Shown: piece by piece, positions 51,981 to 60,194 of the stretch
Layout: each line of letters opens with the position of its first letter
Position numbering within the stretch: position 1 is the stretch's first letter
Assembly (NCBI RefSeq): GCF_036880985.1
Contig: NZ_JBAJNO010000008.1
Location: forward strand, 186,001 to 250,000
Origin: Limibacter armeniacum
GTDB taxonomy: Bacteria; Bacteroidota; Bacteroidia; Cytophagales; Flammeovirgaceae
Length of the DNA stretch: 64,000 bases
Direction: 5' to 3'
Translations under genes and position numbers: made by a program
The notes under the pieces: generated by a model
What the model was told of the DNA's origin: nothing
What the model saw: the letters and a program-made list of their open reading frames with translations, nothing else
Databases searched by the model: none

Positions 51981-53063
51981 ATGAAATTCAATAAATATAT
52001 AGCAACAGCTTCTGTATTGGCAGCACTGAGCCTAGGGTCATGTGCAGGTGAAGCAGAGCAAGATTTTTTAGTGCCAGCTAATAGCTTTGGCTACAGTACA
52101 AAATACAGTTTCACAGACCTTGACAAAATTATGATCAGCATTGATGCAGAAGGTGTTGATGCGGCTGTTTTGGAGCAGGTTGTAAGAGATGAGGATGGCA
52201 ATATCCTTCAGATCAAGAAGCTGGGTGATATGACGATCTCAGGAGGCAAGGCTTCAATCGAGCTGAACCTGTCTGATGCAGAGCTGTCAAGCGTAGGGGA
52301 TGAAGTAGAAACTCAGTACACTGTGACTAGAGGTGGTAGCACCGAAACTTACAAGTACAGCACGATTGCAGTAACTTCACCAATCAGCTTTGAAGCAGAT
52401 GAGGTGATCCAGAACGGCAAAGATGCTTTTGTAAGGTTTGAAGTAGGTACAGCCAATGCAACAGTTTCAAATGTAGTAGTTGAGAGCGCAGTACTGAAGT
52501 ATGATGAGGACAACGCTGATGTAGCATTTTCAGCAGTGGCAGGTGATTTTGACCTGGCAAATGACAGTGTTAGCCTGAATGGTGTGGACTACTCACTGTA
52601 TGATACACTTGCATACAAGGTAATAGTGAATGGAACGTCTACAAAAACAGTATTGGTTCCAGTGAACAAATACACTTTTGATAGCAAAGGAGAGGATATG
52701 AAATATGCAGGTCAGACATTCACTTTCATGGAGGATGTTGAGACTGTAGGTTTCGATATCGTTTCAGGAACAGGTAATGACTTGGGTATTACAGGTCTTG
52801 GTACAACTATGTTTGTGAAAGCAGCAGATTTGGATGTATCAGATAAGTTCCAGGCACAAAACGCATACGATGCAGGGACACCGGCAGCTTCTTTGGCAGG
52901 TCTAGTAGATGGTGACATTGTTGTTTATAAGTCAACATACACAGACGAGGACAACAAAGAGCATACAGTGTTCGGTACATTGACAGTTGATGATGTTACT
53001 ATCACACTGGATGCAGATGGAGCAATTGAGGACAAGTCAATCTCTTTCTCTTTCCAGAACTAA
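51981..53063 (+). CDS. Lipoprotein downstream of susCD (unknown function)
   Basis: 360 residues with a lipobox LSLGSC at Cys21. The mature part is acidic and beta-rich with evenly spaced strands (MTISGGKASIELNLSDAELS, YTVTRGGSTETYKYSTIAVT, FEADEVIQNGKDAFVRFEVG), suggesting two or three Ig-like domains. Surface lipoproteins in this position of SusCD loci often bind the ligand. Codon use matches the preceding two genes. No named family was recognised. Confidence 0.75.
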   Translation: MKFNKYIATASVLAALSLGSCAGEAEQDFLVPANSFGYSTKYSFTDLDKIMISIDAEGVDAAVLEQVVRDEDGNILQIKKLGDMTISGGKASIELNLSDAELSSVGDEVETQYTVTRGGSTETYKYSTIAVTSPISFEADEVIQNGKDAFVRFEVGTANATVSNVVVESAVLKYDEDNADVAFSAVAGDFDLANDSVSLNGVDYSLYDTLAYKVIVNGTSTKTVLVPVNKYTFDSKGEDMKYAGQTFTFMEDVETVGFDIVSGTGNDLGITGLGTTMFVKAADLDVSDKFQAQNAYDAGTPAASLAGLVDGDIVVYKSTYTDEDNKEHTVFGTLTVDDVTITLDADGAIEDKSISFSFQN

Positions 53064-53089
53064 GAGATAGCTCATATGAATAATAAGAA

Positions 53090-53118
53090 GGCTACCATGT
53101 AAAGTGGTAGCCTTTTTT
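53090..53118 (+). terminator. Terminator of the second susCD operon
   Basis: GGCTACCA (53090-53097) pairs with TGGTAGCC (53105-53112), then six Ts. Confidence 0.9.
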
Positions 53119-53183
53119 CATTGACACAGTAAGAGAAAATCACTAATATACCATCAATGATGAAGGACTAACCCAATATCACT

Positions 53184-54032
53184 ATGGCTATAACTAAAAT
53201 AAGACAAACGATTTTTTTGATGGTAATGCTGTTGACTCCAATGGCTGTTTGGGCTCAAAATGGCAGCTTTATGGGGAAAACAAAGGATTTTAAATACCGA
53301 AAGAATATAGGGAAAGAGTTTTCTTTTGAGGAAGAACTTGAAAAAAGGCCAGAGGAGAGTAGGGATACACTCTATTTACTGCAAAACTGGTGGCTTCCGG
53401 GAAAAGTAGTGCTTGAAAATGGTGACACTGTACAGGAAGAGAAAATACGTTATGACTTGGCTTGGAATCAGCTTGAAATACTGAAAGAGCAGGAAGTCAT
53501 GAAGGATACATTGACCTTGGATAGTACCTATCAAATCATTGATTTGCGCACTTTGAATCAGTTTGTATTAAAGGACTCATTGGATGGGGAAGAGTTTGTT
53601 TATCACTACGTCAATGGTCATAACTATTCTATAGAAGGGGTGCCACTGGTAGGTGTTTTTGAAGTATTGGTGGATGGTCCCTGTCAGCTGATCTCACGGA
53701 TTATGCTGAAAAAGGTGCGAGCCTATATTGATTATATGGATAATAGTTTACAGGCTGATTTGGATAATGACAGCAGAAATATCCTTAATGATGAGGATGA
53801 TTATAAGATCAGGACAGAAGAGCGTAAAGAAGAGCTGTATTGGGCTTCGGAAAGTGGCAACCTGACGAAGGTTGATAGCAGGAGGAAAAAGGCTTTACAA
53901 TATTTTGGTGTCTATGGGAAGCAGATAGACAAGTTTATGAAAGAGCATAACTATACATTCCGCTCAGATGATGACCTAAAAGAAATTACGACTTTCTATA
54001 ATAGTCTGCTGAAACAGGCAGAAGAACAATAA
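53184..54032 (+). CDS. Exported protein of unknown function (DUF4294-like)
   Basis: 282 residues with a signal peptide ending MAVWAQ. The mature part is charged and helical. It contains KDSLDGEEFVYHYVNGHNYS, LVDGPCQLISRIMLKKVR, and a DNDSRNILNDEDDYKIRTEE acidic stretch, and ends with a helical KQIDKFMKEHNYTFRSDDDL. An assignment to DUF4294 is tentative. Similar exported proteins are widespread in Cytophagales. There is no catalytic motif. It is monocistronic between two terminators. Confidence 0.65.
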   Translation: MAITKIRQTIFLMVMLLTPMAVWAQNGSFMGKTKDFKYRKNIGKEFSFEEELEKRPEESRDTLYLLQNWWLPGKVVLENGDTVQEEKIRYDLAWNQLEILKEQEVMKDTLTLDSTYQIIDLRTLNQFVLKDSLDGEEFVYHYVNGHNYSIEGVPLVGVFEVLVDGPCQLISRIMLKKVRAYIDYMDNSLQADLDNDSRNILNDEDDYKIRTEERKEELYWASESGNLTKVDSRRKKALQYFGVYGKQIDKFMKEHNYTFRSDDDLKEITTFYNSLLKQAEEQ

Positions 54033-54037
54033 ACAAG

Positions 54038-54071
54038 AACCCCCACTTTTTACCATAAAAAAGTGGGGGTT
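54038..54071. terminator. Bidirectional terminator
   Basis: AACCCCCACTTTTT (54038-54051) pairs perfectly with AAAAAGTGGGGGTT (54058-54071). It separates two convergent genes. Confidence 0.9.
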
Positions 54072-54075
54072 AATT

Positions 54076-54834
54076 TTATAACTCATGGTGATAGGTGATT
54101 TCTCTTTTCTCCAGATAATCACAGTTGACATCATTGCTGTTTTTGGCAATTCTTGTTAGCCAGTTTCCTTCACTATCCATCTCTGTATACTCATAAGTAA
54201 CGGTATTGTTCAGATCGGGATATGTCTTGTCGTTATGAGTGTATGTGTCTGGAAAACCCTCACTGTTATAAGTGTAGGTGTCAATAGTGGCAATATTCTT
54301 TTTAGAGGTCAGTTTTGTGATCTTAACACAACGACCTTGCGCATCATATTCAAGGTGTATTTCCTCAATAAGTGTTTTGTACTCATTCCATCTCTCTGCA
54401 TAGGTCGGCAAATCTTGATCATTGAATTCTGCAAAATCAAAGCTTTCGGTTGCCATCAAACTGCCTGATACCCTGAAACCACTGTATAGGTTTGATCGGG
54501 CATAGAACCTTTCAGTTACAATTCCTCTATCGTCAAGGTGTTCTTTCAATTTACCATTCTTGTTGAACACCATCACGATGTCGTGCAGTGTAGCAGGCTT
54601 GACCACTTCGTCTTTATAAGTAGCTTCTTCCCATTTACCCTCATACTGAACGGCACAAACATAGGAAACCTTTACATTTTGGATATCACTTTTCAGTCTA
54701 TCAACACCCCAATGGTCAGTGGATGGAAGTGACTTCTCAGGGTTAGTATAATAGTATTCGTTAGCTTCAGGGTACTTATTTCCAGATAGGAATAAGGTCG
54801 TGATCGCTAGTAGCGAAGTAAAAAATAAGTTCAT
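54076..54834 (-). CDS. Exported YD/RHS-like repeat protein
   Basis: 252 residues from the ATG at 54834, which begins a short signal-like segment (MNLFFTSLLAITTLFLSG); the upstream 26-codon extension is rejected. The C-terminal half has the beta-strand pattern of RHS/YD wall repeats: LEYDAQGRCVKITKLTSKK, YTYNSEGFPDTYTHND, VTYEYTEMDSEGNWLTRIA. Earlier, DIVMVFNKNGKLKEHLDDRG is another such unit. Proteins with a few YD-type repeats are common in Bacteroidota and of unknown function. Confidence 0.65.
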   Translation of the reverse strand: MNLFFTSLLAITTLFLSGNKYPEANEYYYTNPEKSLPSTDHWGVDRLKSDIQNVKVSYVCAVQYEGKWEEATYKDEVVKPATLHDIVMVFNKNGKLKEHLDDRGIVTERFYARSNLYSGFRVSGSLMATESFDFAEFNDQDLPTYAERWNEYKTLIEEIHLEYDAQGRCVKITKLTSKKNIATIDTYTYNSEGFPDTYTHNDKTYPDLNNTVTYEYTEMDSEGNWLTRIAKNSNDVNCDYLEKREITYHHEL

Positions 54835-54948
54835 TGTTATAGATTTAGTTTTTGCGCTATAATACTTAGCATAGGTTATGCTCAAAGTTAATGACTGCAT
54901 TAAAAAAAACAATTTATCAGCCGTATGTGATAGCTTTAAATAGGGCGG

Positions 54949-55821
54949 TTATTTTTTGTTGCGGCCAATGTAGAATACTCGGGTGATGTTGAAACCGAAA
55001 TGAATGTCTCCCTCAAAGAAGTCATCAATGGTTTCCGTAATAAATGACTTTTCTACCATGGCACGTGCATTGGTAAATTGCAGTTGGAAAACATGTCCTC
55101 CTGTTTCTATATCAACTCCGATACCAAATGCATTGTGATAAGGAGAATCAGTCTCTTCATTTATTCTCAAATAATATTCAGAAGTAATAGCAAGGCTTTG
55201 GGTGATCTTATACCTGCCAGCAAACCCAATGGCAAACATACCGTTCTTTTCTTTTTCCAATAAAACCAAGTTACGGTGTACAAATGAAGGCATCACTTGA
55301 AGCGAAAGTTTATTGCTGAACTTACGGGCAAGTAATAACTGATAGGTGTAAGCTGTGCGGCGTTGAAAACTCTCTTCTATATCAGGGTTAATCTCTTTCT
55401 GTCCGTTATATGCAATGCTGGTAAATGCTGTAAGTGAAATAGGTACTTTGTCATCCTGCTGTAAAACTTTGTATTTGAGATAGGCATCTATTGTTTTTTC
55501 CAGTGAACTTCTCCCAAGAGCAACTGTCAATCTATCTGTTACTCCATATTCCAAAGCCAAGCGGATATTAGCATCATCTAGTCCAAAAAAGGTATCAAAA
55601 CCCTCTTTGATAGTTCCAAAGCGGTGTGATATCACAAACTCTAATACATTTTTTCCACGTGTTTCTACAGAGTGACCATTGATAATGCGTGTTCCTTTAA
55701 AAGTACCTTGCGCAATACTTGTAGCCCATCCTTTTTCTTCCTGCTTCAACTCCTCTAACAGGTCGTCTTGTGCGTAAAGAAAGGATGGGAATAGCAGCAG
55801 GAAAAATAAGAATCGTTTCAT
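54949..55821 (-). CDS. DUF5777-family outer membrane beta-barrel protein
   Basis: 290 residues with a signal peptide ending LYAQ. Amphipathic beta strands run throughout, and VLEFVISHRFGTIKEGFDTF, ANIRLALEYGVTDRLTVALG and YKITQSLAITSEYYLRINEE match the DUF5777 barrel family. It overlaps the upstream yceI gene by four bases (ATGA), indicating translational coupling. In Bacteroidota such barrels often sit with YceI and cytochrome-like genes, and function is unknown. Confidence 0.88.
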   Translation of the reverse strand: MKRFLFFLLLFPSFLYAQDDLLEELKQEEKGWATSIAQGTFKGTRIINGHSVETRGKNVLEFVISHRFGTIKEGFDTFFGLDDANIRLALEYGVTDRLTVALGRSSLEKTIDAYLKYKVLQQDDKVPISLTAFTSIAYNGQKEINPDIEESFQRRTAYTYQLLLARKFSNKLSLQVMPSFVHRNLVLLEKEKNGMFAIGFAGRYKITQSLAITSEYYLRINEETDSPYHNAFGIGVDIETGGHVFQLQFTNARAMVEKSFITETIDDFFEGDIHFGFNITRVFYIGRNKK

Positions 55822-56357
55822 GGGATAGGGGCGTATTTTATTTCCATTGTGACTTCTACGACTTCAGCAATGTTGTAGAACACCACTTTTGGGATCTTAA
55901 TATCAAAATCAGCAAGCCGGATAGGAAAGCTGCTTTTTAAAAGTATGATACCATCTTCCTTCACAATTGTACCCGTTGCCGTGATTTCTTGTTCAACTCC
56001 ATGAATGTTGATTTTGCCTATAGCTTGAACCTCTTGTGGTGAAGGTGATGGCGTAGATAGTCCAGTGATTTTACCCTTGAAAGTACTTGTAGGGTACTTC
56101 TCACTTTCAAGGTACTTTTCATTAAAGTGTTCCTGCATCAGCGACTTTTCAAACTCAAATCCTGTAATAGGCACCACAAAGGCGATCTCATTATTGGAAA
56201 GGTCAAGTATACTGATGACTTGTTGATTTTCTGCCGAGATATTTTCAACAGGAGCTTCCGAGTAAAAAGAGACCGTGGCACTTTCAGACTTGTATCGTTG
56301 TGCCTGAGAGGTGGATATACAAATGAGTAAAAGAAATATATAGAGTAGTGGTTTCAT
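55818..56357 (-). CDS. YceI-family periplasmic protein
   Basis: 179 residues from the ATG at 56357, with a signal peptide ending STSQA. The YceI lipocalin-like barrel shows SESATVSFYSEAPVENISAE, FEKSLMQEHFNEKYLESEKY, PTSTFKGKI and a final EVTMEIKYAP strand. YceI proteins bind isoprenoid/polyprenyl lipids such as quinones in the periplasm. ATGA overlaps at both ends join it to the cytochrome-like gene before it and the DUF5777 gene after it, so the three are one translational unit. Confidence 0.93.
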   Translation of the reverse strand: MKPLLYIFLLLICISTSQAQRYKSESATVSFYSEAPVENISAENQQVISILDLSNNEIAFVVPITGFEFEKSLMQEHFNEKYLESEKYPTSTFKGKITGLSTPSPSPQEVQAIGKINIHGVEQEITATGTIVKEDGIILLKSSFPIRLADFDIKIPKVVFYNIAEVVEVTMEIKYAPIP

Positions 56358-56719
56358 TCTGGTGCACCCTGTCTGACCCAACAGGAGATGGTTTGTATTT
56401 CAGTTGCTGTAAGTGTAAGACCTGATGTATTGGGAGGCATTGAGCCTGAAGCTGTACGTTGACGGATACTGTTACGGTTGGAAAATACATCACCATAATT
56501 CAGGAAATTGGGAGATTGGGTATCAAGATGACAGCCACCAATAGCACAATTGACTTGGATAATCGGTGCGATATCAGTCTCATAAAATACAGCCTCACTG
56601 CATGTAGAATCAGGGAGCATATTGTTTTGCTCATTGAGAATGCCTTCTTCACTTTCATTCCCGCAGTTAGAGAAGCAGATAACTATAAAGACACCGATAA
56701 TTAGTAGATTCCTAATCAT
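56354..56719 (-). CDS. Cytochrome c-like lipoprotein with CX4CH motif
   Basis: 121 residues with a lipobox CFSNC giving Cys19. DIAPIIQVNCAIGGCHLDTQ contains Cys58-X4-Cys63-His64, a haem-attachment motif two residues longer than the usual CXXCH. Met94 in SGSMPPNTSG is the likely sixth ligand, and ISCWVRQGAPE is the usual C-terminal helix of mono-haem cytochromes. CX4CH forms are known from some bacterial cytochromes and from Bacteroidota PSCyt-like domains. It is the first gene of the ATGA-coupled trio with yceI and the DUF5777 gene. Confidence 0.8.
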   Translation of the reverse strand: MIRNLLIIGVFIVICFSNCGNESEEGILNEQNNMLPDSTCSEAVFYETDIAPIIQVNCAIGGCHLDTQSPNFLNYGDVFSNRNSIRQRTASGSMPPNTSGLTLTATEIQTISCWVRQGAPE

Positions 56720-56858
56720 GCTAGAGGGGAAAGTTACTTTTTGGTATATATAAAAGATGATGCTTTTCTTACTAACAAAGCTAGAAAGTGAGCAGGTTCT
56801 TAAATAATATACGGGGTAGGGTGTCTGTCTGGATTGAGACTATTAGCTATGATTAGTA

Positions 56859-57290
56859 CTATTTTTTCATTTCTGGCTGTCTCATAGGCATACGGTCAAT
56901 CAGACTAAATATTTCTTGAGGAGAAACAGGATGATATTTGGTTAGTTTCTTGGTGCCGTCTTTTCCAATAAGCAATACAGTAAATTGGTTGTCGGGAACA
57001 CTGAAGTGTTTTCTGATGGCAGTAGCTTCCAAGTCAGTAATTAGCATGCCTTGCTGATTGCGTACAGTATTTTGATCAATACGAATCAATAGTAACTGTC
57101 TGTCCTCTAATTCCTCCTGTTTTTGCTCAAACAGGAGAAGTTGTTCTTTAATGGGATGACTGTCAGTATTTTCGTCAAATAAGAGTAACAGTCGGTTTTT
57201 CCATTGAAATTCTTCTAAAGGCATAGGTTGGGCAATTAAAGTATATGAGAAAAAGAGGGAAACAAAGAGGAGAGCAAGTAGCCGTATCAT
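56859..57290 (-). CDS. DUF4174-family exported protein
   Basis: 143 residues with a signal peptide ending TLIAQ. The DUF4174 domain has the signature EFQWKNRLLLLFDENTDSHP, a helical LLLFEQKQEELEDRQLLLIR strand, and FTVLLIGKDGTKKLTKYHPV. The fold is thioredoxin-like but without the catalytic cysteines. Members occur beside redox and cytochrome genes. A 14-bp palindrome lies 10 bases before its ATG. Confidence 0.88.
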   Translation of the reverse strand: MIRLLALLFVSLFFSYTLIAQPMPLEEFQWKNRLLLLFDENTDSHPIKEQLLLFEQKQEELEDRQLLLIRIDQNTVRNQQGMLITDLEATAIRKHFSVPDNQFTVLLIGKDGTKKLTKYHPVSPQEIFSLIDRMPMRQPEMKK

Positions 57291-57300
57291 AGGTGATAGT

Positions 57301-57336
57301 TTTATAAGGAGTAACTATTTAATTACTCCTTATAAA
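57301..57336. promoter_or_regulatory. Perfect 14-bp palindrome before the DUF4174 gene
   Basis: TTTATAAGGAGTAA (57301-57314), 8-base loop, TTACTCCTTATAAA (57323-57336). It lies 10 bases upstream of the ATG on the minus strand. It may end the 57372 transcript or act as an operator or RNA switch; one arm reads AAGGAG. Confidence 0.55.
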
Positions 57337-57371
57337 CAAACAGTAGAATGAACTAATGTGTCTTAAGCGGT

Positions 57372-57836
57372 TTAAAAACTTCTGAAATAAGGTCTGCTAG
57401 TCAGGGGTGAAAAGGCCCAAGGGATTGAGGTCAGGATAAGGAAAAGTCCAACAGAGAACCAGATAGCCATTGTCTTGAATTTTTCTTTGTCCGTAGGTTT
57501 TCTTTTTGCCTTTGCTGAACCAATCGTAACCACGACAATGGCGATCAGCATAACGGTGATATGTTCCATCCCAAAAAATCGGATTTCACGCATATGCACA
57601 GCTTCGCTAAAGTTATCAAGGAAGTAATCAACCACAGGACTTATAAAGTAGAGCCAAAGCCCGAGCATTAGTTGTATGTGTGCGACGGTGGCTGTATTAT
57701 GTCTTACGAGATTATCCAGTTTAGCAAATGGCTTATTGGATAGCCATCCTCTGTAAGCACGAAACAAGGCAAAAAACAGACTTGCTAAAACCAGCCACCT
57801 GACAAGTGAATGGGTAGCTAAAAGTATAGGATACAT
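57372..57836 (-). CDS. Four-helix membrane protein with conserved histidines (cytochrome b-like)
   Basis: 154 residues, four transmembrane helices at about 4-24, 50-70, 90-106 and 124-140. His9, His53 and His92 lie within or at the edges of helices 1-3, plus a polar His81, which is suitable for haem b coordination. Similar Bacteroidota proteins are often annotated as cytochrome b-like, but no haem motif is diagnostic. Its position among exported redox-type proteins supports a quinol or haem role; this is inference. Confidence 0.65.
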   Translation of the reverse strand: MYPILLATHSLVRWLVLASLFFALFRAYRGWLSNKPFAKLDNLVRHNTATVAHIQLMLGLWLYFISPVVDYFLDNFSEAVHMREIRFFGMEHITVMLIAIVVVTIGSAKAKRKPTDKEKFKTMAIWFSVGLFLILTSIPWAFSPLTSRPYFRSF

Positions 57837-57940
57837 GTTGCTTGGTAAGTTTAGTAAAAAAAGAATCTGTGAAGTGTAGCAAATATAAGGGTTCGACTGA
57901 AAGTTTGGGTGTTACAATTGTGATATCCGCTCATAAATAA

Positions 57941-57975
57941 AAGCCGTAAATACAATTCAGTATCTACGGCTTTTA
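57941..57975 (-). terminator. Terminator of msrA
   Basis: AAAGCCGTAAATAC (57941-57954) pairs with GTATCTACGGCTTT (57961-57974), one mismatch. Confidence 0.85.
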
Positions 57976-57985
57976 AGTTGTTGCC

Positions 57986-58657
57986 TTATTTGTGTAAAGC
58001 TTCATCTTTCAGTAATTCAGGGTGTTTTGCCTGAAAAGCTTTTAACCTCGGAATGGAGACGTTTTCCACATATGGTTCGTTGGGGTGCAACTTTTCATAA
58101 TTCTGGTGGTATTCTTCAGCAGGATAGAATTTCTTCAGTGCTGTGATCTCCGTAACAATAGGTTTGTCGTACTGACCAGAAGCAGCTAAAGCATTCTTAG
58201 CCTTTTCCGCTATTTTCTTTTCTTCATCATTCTGGTAGAAAATGATGGATCGGTACTGTTTTCCAAAATCGGGGTTTTGTCCAACAGTGGTAGGATCCTG
58301 AGAAGCATAGAATACTTGTACCAGCGTTTCGAAACTAACGATGCTTGGATCGTAATAGACCTCCACAGCTTCGGCATGACCTGTTTCACCACTTCCAACT
58401 TCTCTGTAGGTAGGATTTGCTTTTTCACCACCAGCATAACCAGATACGGCCTCATGAACTCCCTTAAGGCTTTCATAAATTGCTTCTACACACCAGAAGC
58501 ATCCACTTGCAAAGTAGGCTCTCTTGTATTTTGATAGGTCTTGGGCTTCTTGTTTTATATGTGTATTGGCAGTGCTTTTTTGCTCCGTATTGCATGCACA
58601 TGCTACCATGACAATTATCCATAAGATGGATGCAAAACTTATTTTCTTCAAGATCAT
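57986..58657 (-). CDS. msrA: Peptide-methionine (S)-S-oxide reductase MsrA, lipoprotein
   Basis: 223 residues. The N-terminus is a lipobox-type signal (VMVACAC; Cys20 or Cys22), so this MsrA is anchored in the periplasm or outer membrane rather than cytoplasmic. The catalytic motif SGCFWCVEA holds Cys53 with the resolving Cys56. GYAGGEKANPTYREVGSGET and HAEAVEVYYDP are family signatures, and YHQNYEKLHP is the C-terminal one. It repairs oxidised methionine in exported proteins. It is transcribed leftward away from the candidate origin. Confidence 0.94.
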   Translation of the reverse strand: MILKKISFASILWIIVMVACACNTEQKSTANTHIKQEAQDLSKYKRAYFASGCFWCVEAIYESLKGVHEAVSGYAGGEKANPTYREVGSGETGHAEAVEVYYDPSIVSFETLVQVFYASQDPTTVGQNPDFGKQYRSIIFYQNDEEKKIAEKAKNALAASGQYDKPIVTEITALKKFYPAEEYHQNYEKLHPNEPYVENVSIPRLKAFQAKHPELLKDEALHK

Positions 58658-58741
58658 AGTACTACGGGTTAGTTGTTAAGCTTAGAACAACCGAAGTGCC
58701 TGTTTTGATTTAAGTTTGCTTATCTTTGGCGTTTTTTCACA

Positions 58742-58956
58742 TTATCAACAGAATATGGTAGAGTTATCCACTTTCATACATTGTTTGTGGATAACTACCT
58801 GTTTATCTTTATAGAATCAAGAAGGTTACTAACGAAATGTTGATAAGAGGAGGGTTTTAGTAAACAATTCATTCAACATATACACATATGTGAATAAAAA
58901 GAGGGTTTTGTTCTACGATTCACTTAGATGTCAACATTTATCCACAGTTTTCAACA
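58742..58956. other. Candidate chromosomal replication origin (DnaA-box cluster)
   Basis: DnaA boxes in about 215 bases: TTATCAACA (+, 58742-58750), TTATCCACT (+, 58764-58772), TTATCCACA (-, 58786-58794, perfect), TTATCAACA (-, 58838-58846), TTATCCACA (+, 58938-58946, perfect) and a weak TTTTCAACA (+, 58948-58956). An AT-rich stretch (58858-58910, with the palindrome CACATATGTG) lies among them and could be the unwinding element. msrA and the gene at 58928 diverge from it. Confidence 0.7.
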
Positions 58957-60124
58957 AATGAAAAAGAAGAATCAGCCAGCTGTCAAACACCAGGTCAAGA
59001 AACTGACTCCTGAAGATCAGTTCAAAAGATTACAGGAAGCCGTTAGGAAGAAAAAACTCAGAAATATCCAGCTGAGACATGATCTTGATATGCTGATCAA
59101 ACGCTATGAAAGTGAAGTGAAGGCAGAAGAACTGGGGTATTTCAGGCGTATCTACAACTTGGCGGATTGGTTGATTGGTTTGGCAGCTGACAGGCAGTTG
59201 TTGGAATGGGAAAGGACGGTTCTGATGCGTTGGGTTTCAGAGCTGATCGATGGAGTGAGCCGATATGCTTATGCCAATGAGCTGAACATGAAAGCCCTTT
59301 ATGAAAGGTTCAGGCAGCTTTACAGCCAACATCAGGTGGAGATACTGCGTCCGCATGAGAAGAAAAGGCTAAGGGATGCATTTCGGAAATTTGTCACTGA
59401 GCAGACAGGACTGAACTTGGAGCAGTTGTTTACTGAGGATGAACTGGAAAAGCTTTTTCTGGAGCCAATGGAATTTGTGGCTAGTGTGAGGGCAAAAATG
59501 CAAGAGCGTAATGAAAGGGAAGAAGAGCTTCGTTTTGAAGCAAAGGTAGAAGCCCAGCATAAGGTGGATAAGGATGTGGACATTGAGAATAAAATCATGG
59601 CGAGGACTACCTCATTGAATACACTTTTCAAGAAATTGGCAAAGGTGCTTCATCCAGATACCCAGACAGATGAGCAGAAAAAAGCTGAGTTGCACCATCA
59701 GATGAGTGAACTTATGGATGCCAAGAAAAACCATGACCTGATGAAAGTGATTACGCTTTACCGGAAGCACTTTGATGAGTTGGACTTTACTTTTTCGGAA
59801 GAAGACATGATTGGATTTAATACCATGCTCAAAAAACAGGAAAAGCAACTGGATTGGGAGTTTGAAATGCTTAAGTACCATGACGGAATCAGAAGCCGTA
59901 TGTTCAAGGCATTTTATGCATATACCCGAAAGTCCGTAGACCGTAAATTTGAAGAGTACTTAACCATCATTCGTGCTGGACAGCGAGAACTGGAAAAGGA
60001 ATTTGTACAGGCGCAGAGTATCAAGGAGCTGAAACAGTTTATCAAGATGATAAGGGACAGTTCGGCCTACCATGATGACCTGATGTCGGCATTGAGCCAT
60101 ATGTATTATTACGACAGGGGTTAG
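58928..60124 (+). CDS. J-domain-like coiled-coil protein of unknown function
   Basis: 398 residues. The first ~30 residues are basic (MKKKNQPAVKHQVKKL). The rest is almost all helical with long charged coiled coils (KAKMQERNEREEELRFEAKV). Residues 225-285 look like a divergent J domain, with TTSLNTLFKKLAKVLHPDTQ carrying His-Pro-Asp at 242-244 and QMSELMDAKKNHDLMKVITL after it. J domains stimulate DnaK; no zinc or substrate domain is seen. Two DnaA-box sequences fall in its first ten codons, so the ATG at 58958 (MKKKNQP) may be the true start. Confidence 0.7.
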   Translation: MSTFIHSFQQMKKKNQPAVKHQVKKLTPEDQFKRLQEAVRKKKLRNIQLRHDLDMLIKRYESEVKAEELGYFRRIYNLADWLIGLAADRQLLEWERTVLMRWVSELIDGVSRYAYANELNMKALYERFRQLYSQHQVEILRPHEKKRLRDAFRKFVTEQTGLNLEQLFTEDELEKLFLEPMEFVASVRAKMQERNEREEELRFEAKVEAQHKVDKDVDIENKIMARTTSLNTLFKKLAKVLHPDTQTDEQKKAELHHQMSELMDAKKNHDLMKVITLYRKHFDELDFTFSEEDMIGFNTMLKKQEKQLDWEFEMLKYHDGIRSRMFKAFYAYTRKSVDRKFEEYLTIIRAGQRELEKEFVQAQSIKELKQFIKMIRDSSAYHDDLMSALSHMYYYDRG

Positions 60125-60194
60125 AGGTGTCGGAACCACAAAAACTGTAATGACTGAAACTCAAATTTTTATTAAATAACTAACTGCTTTTTAT

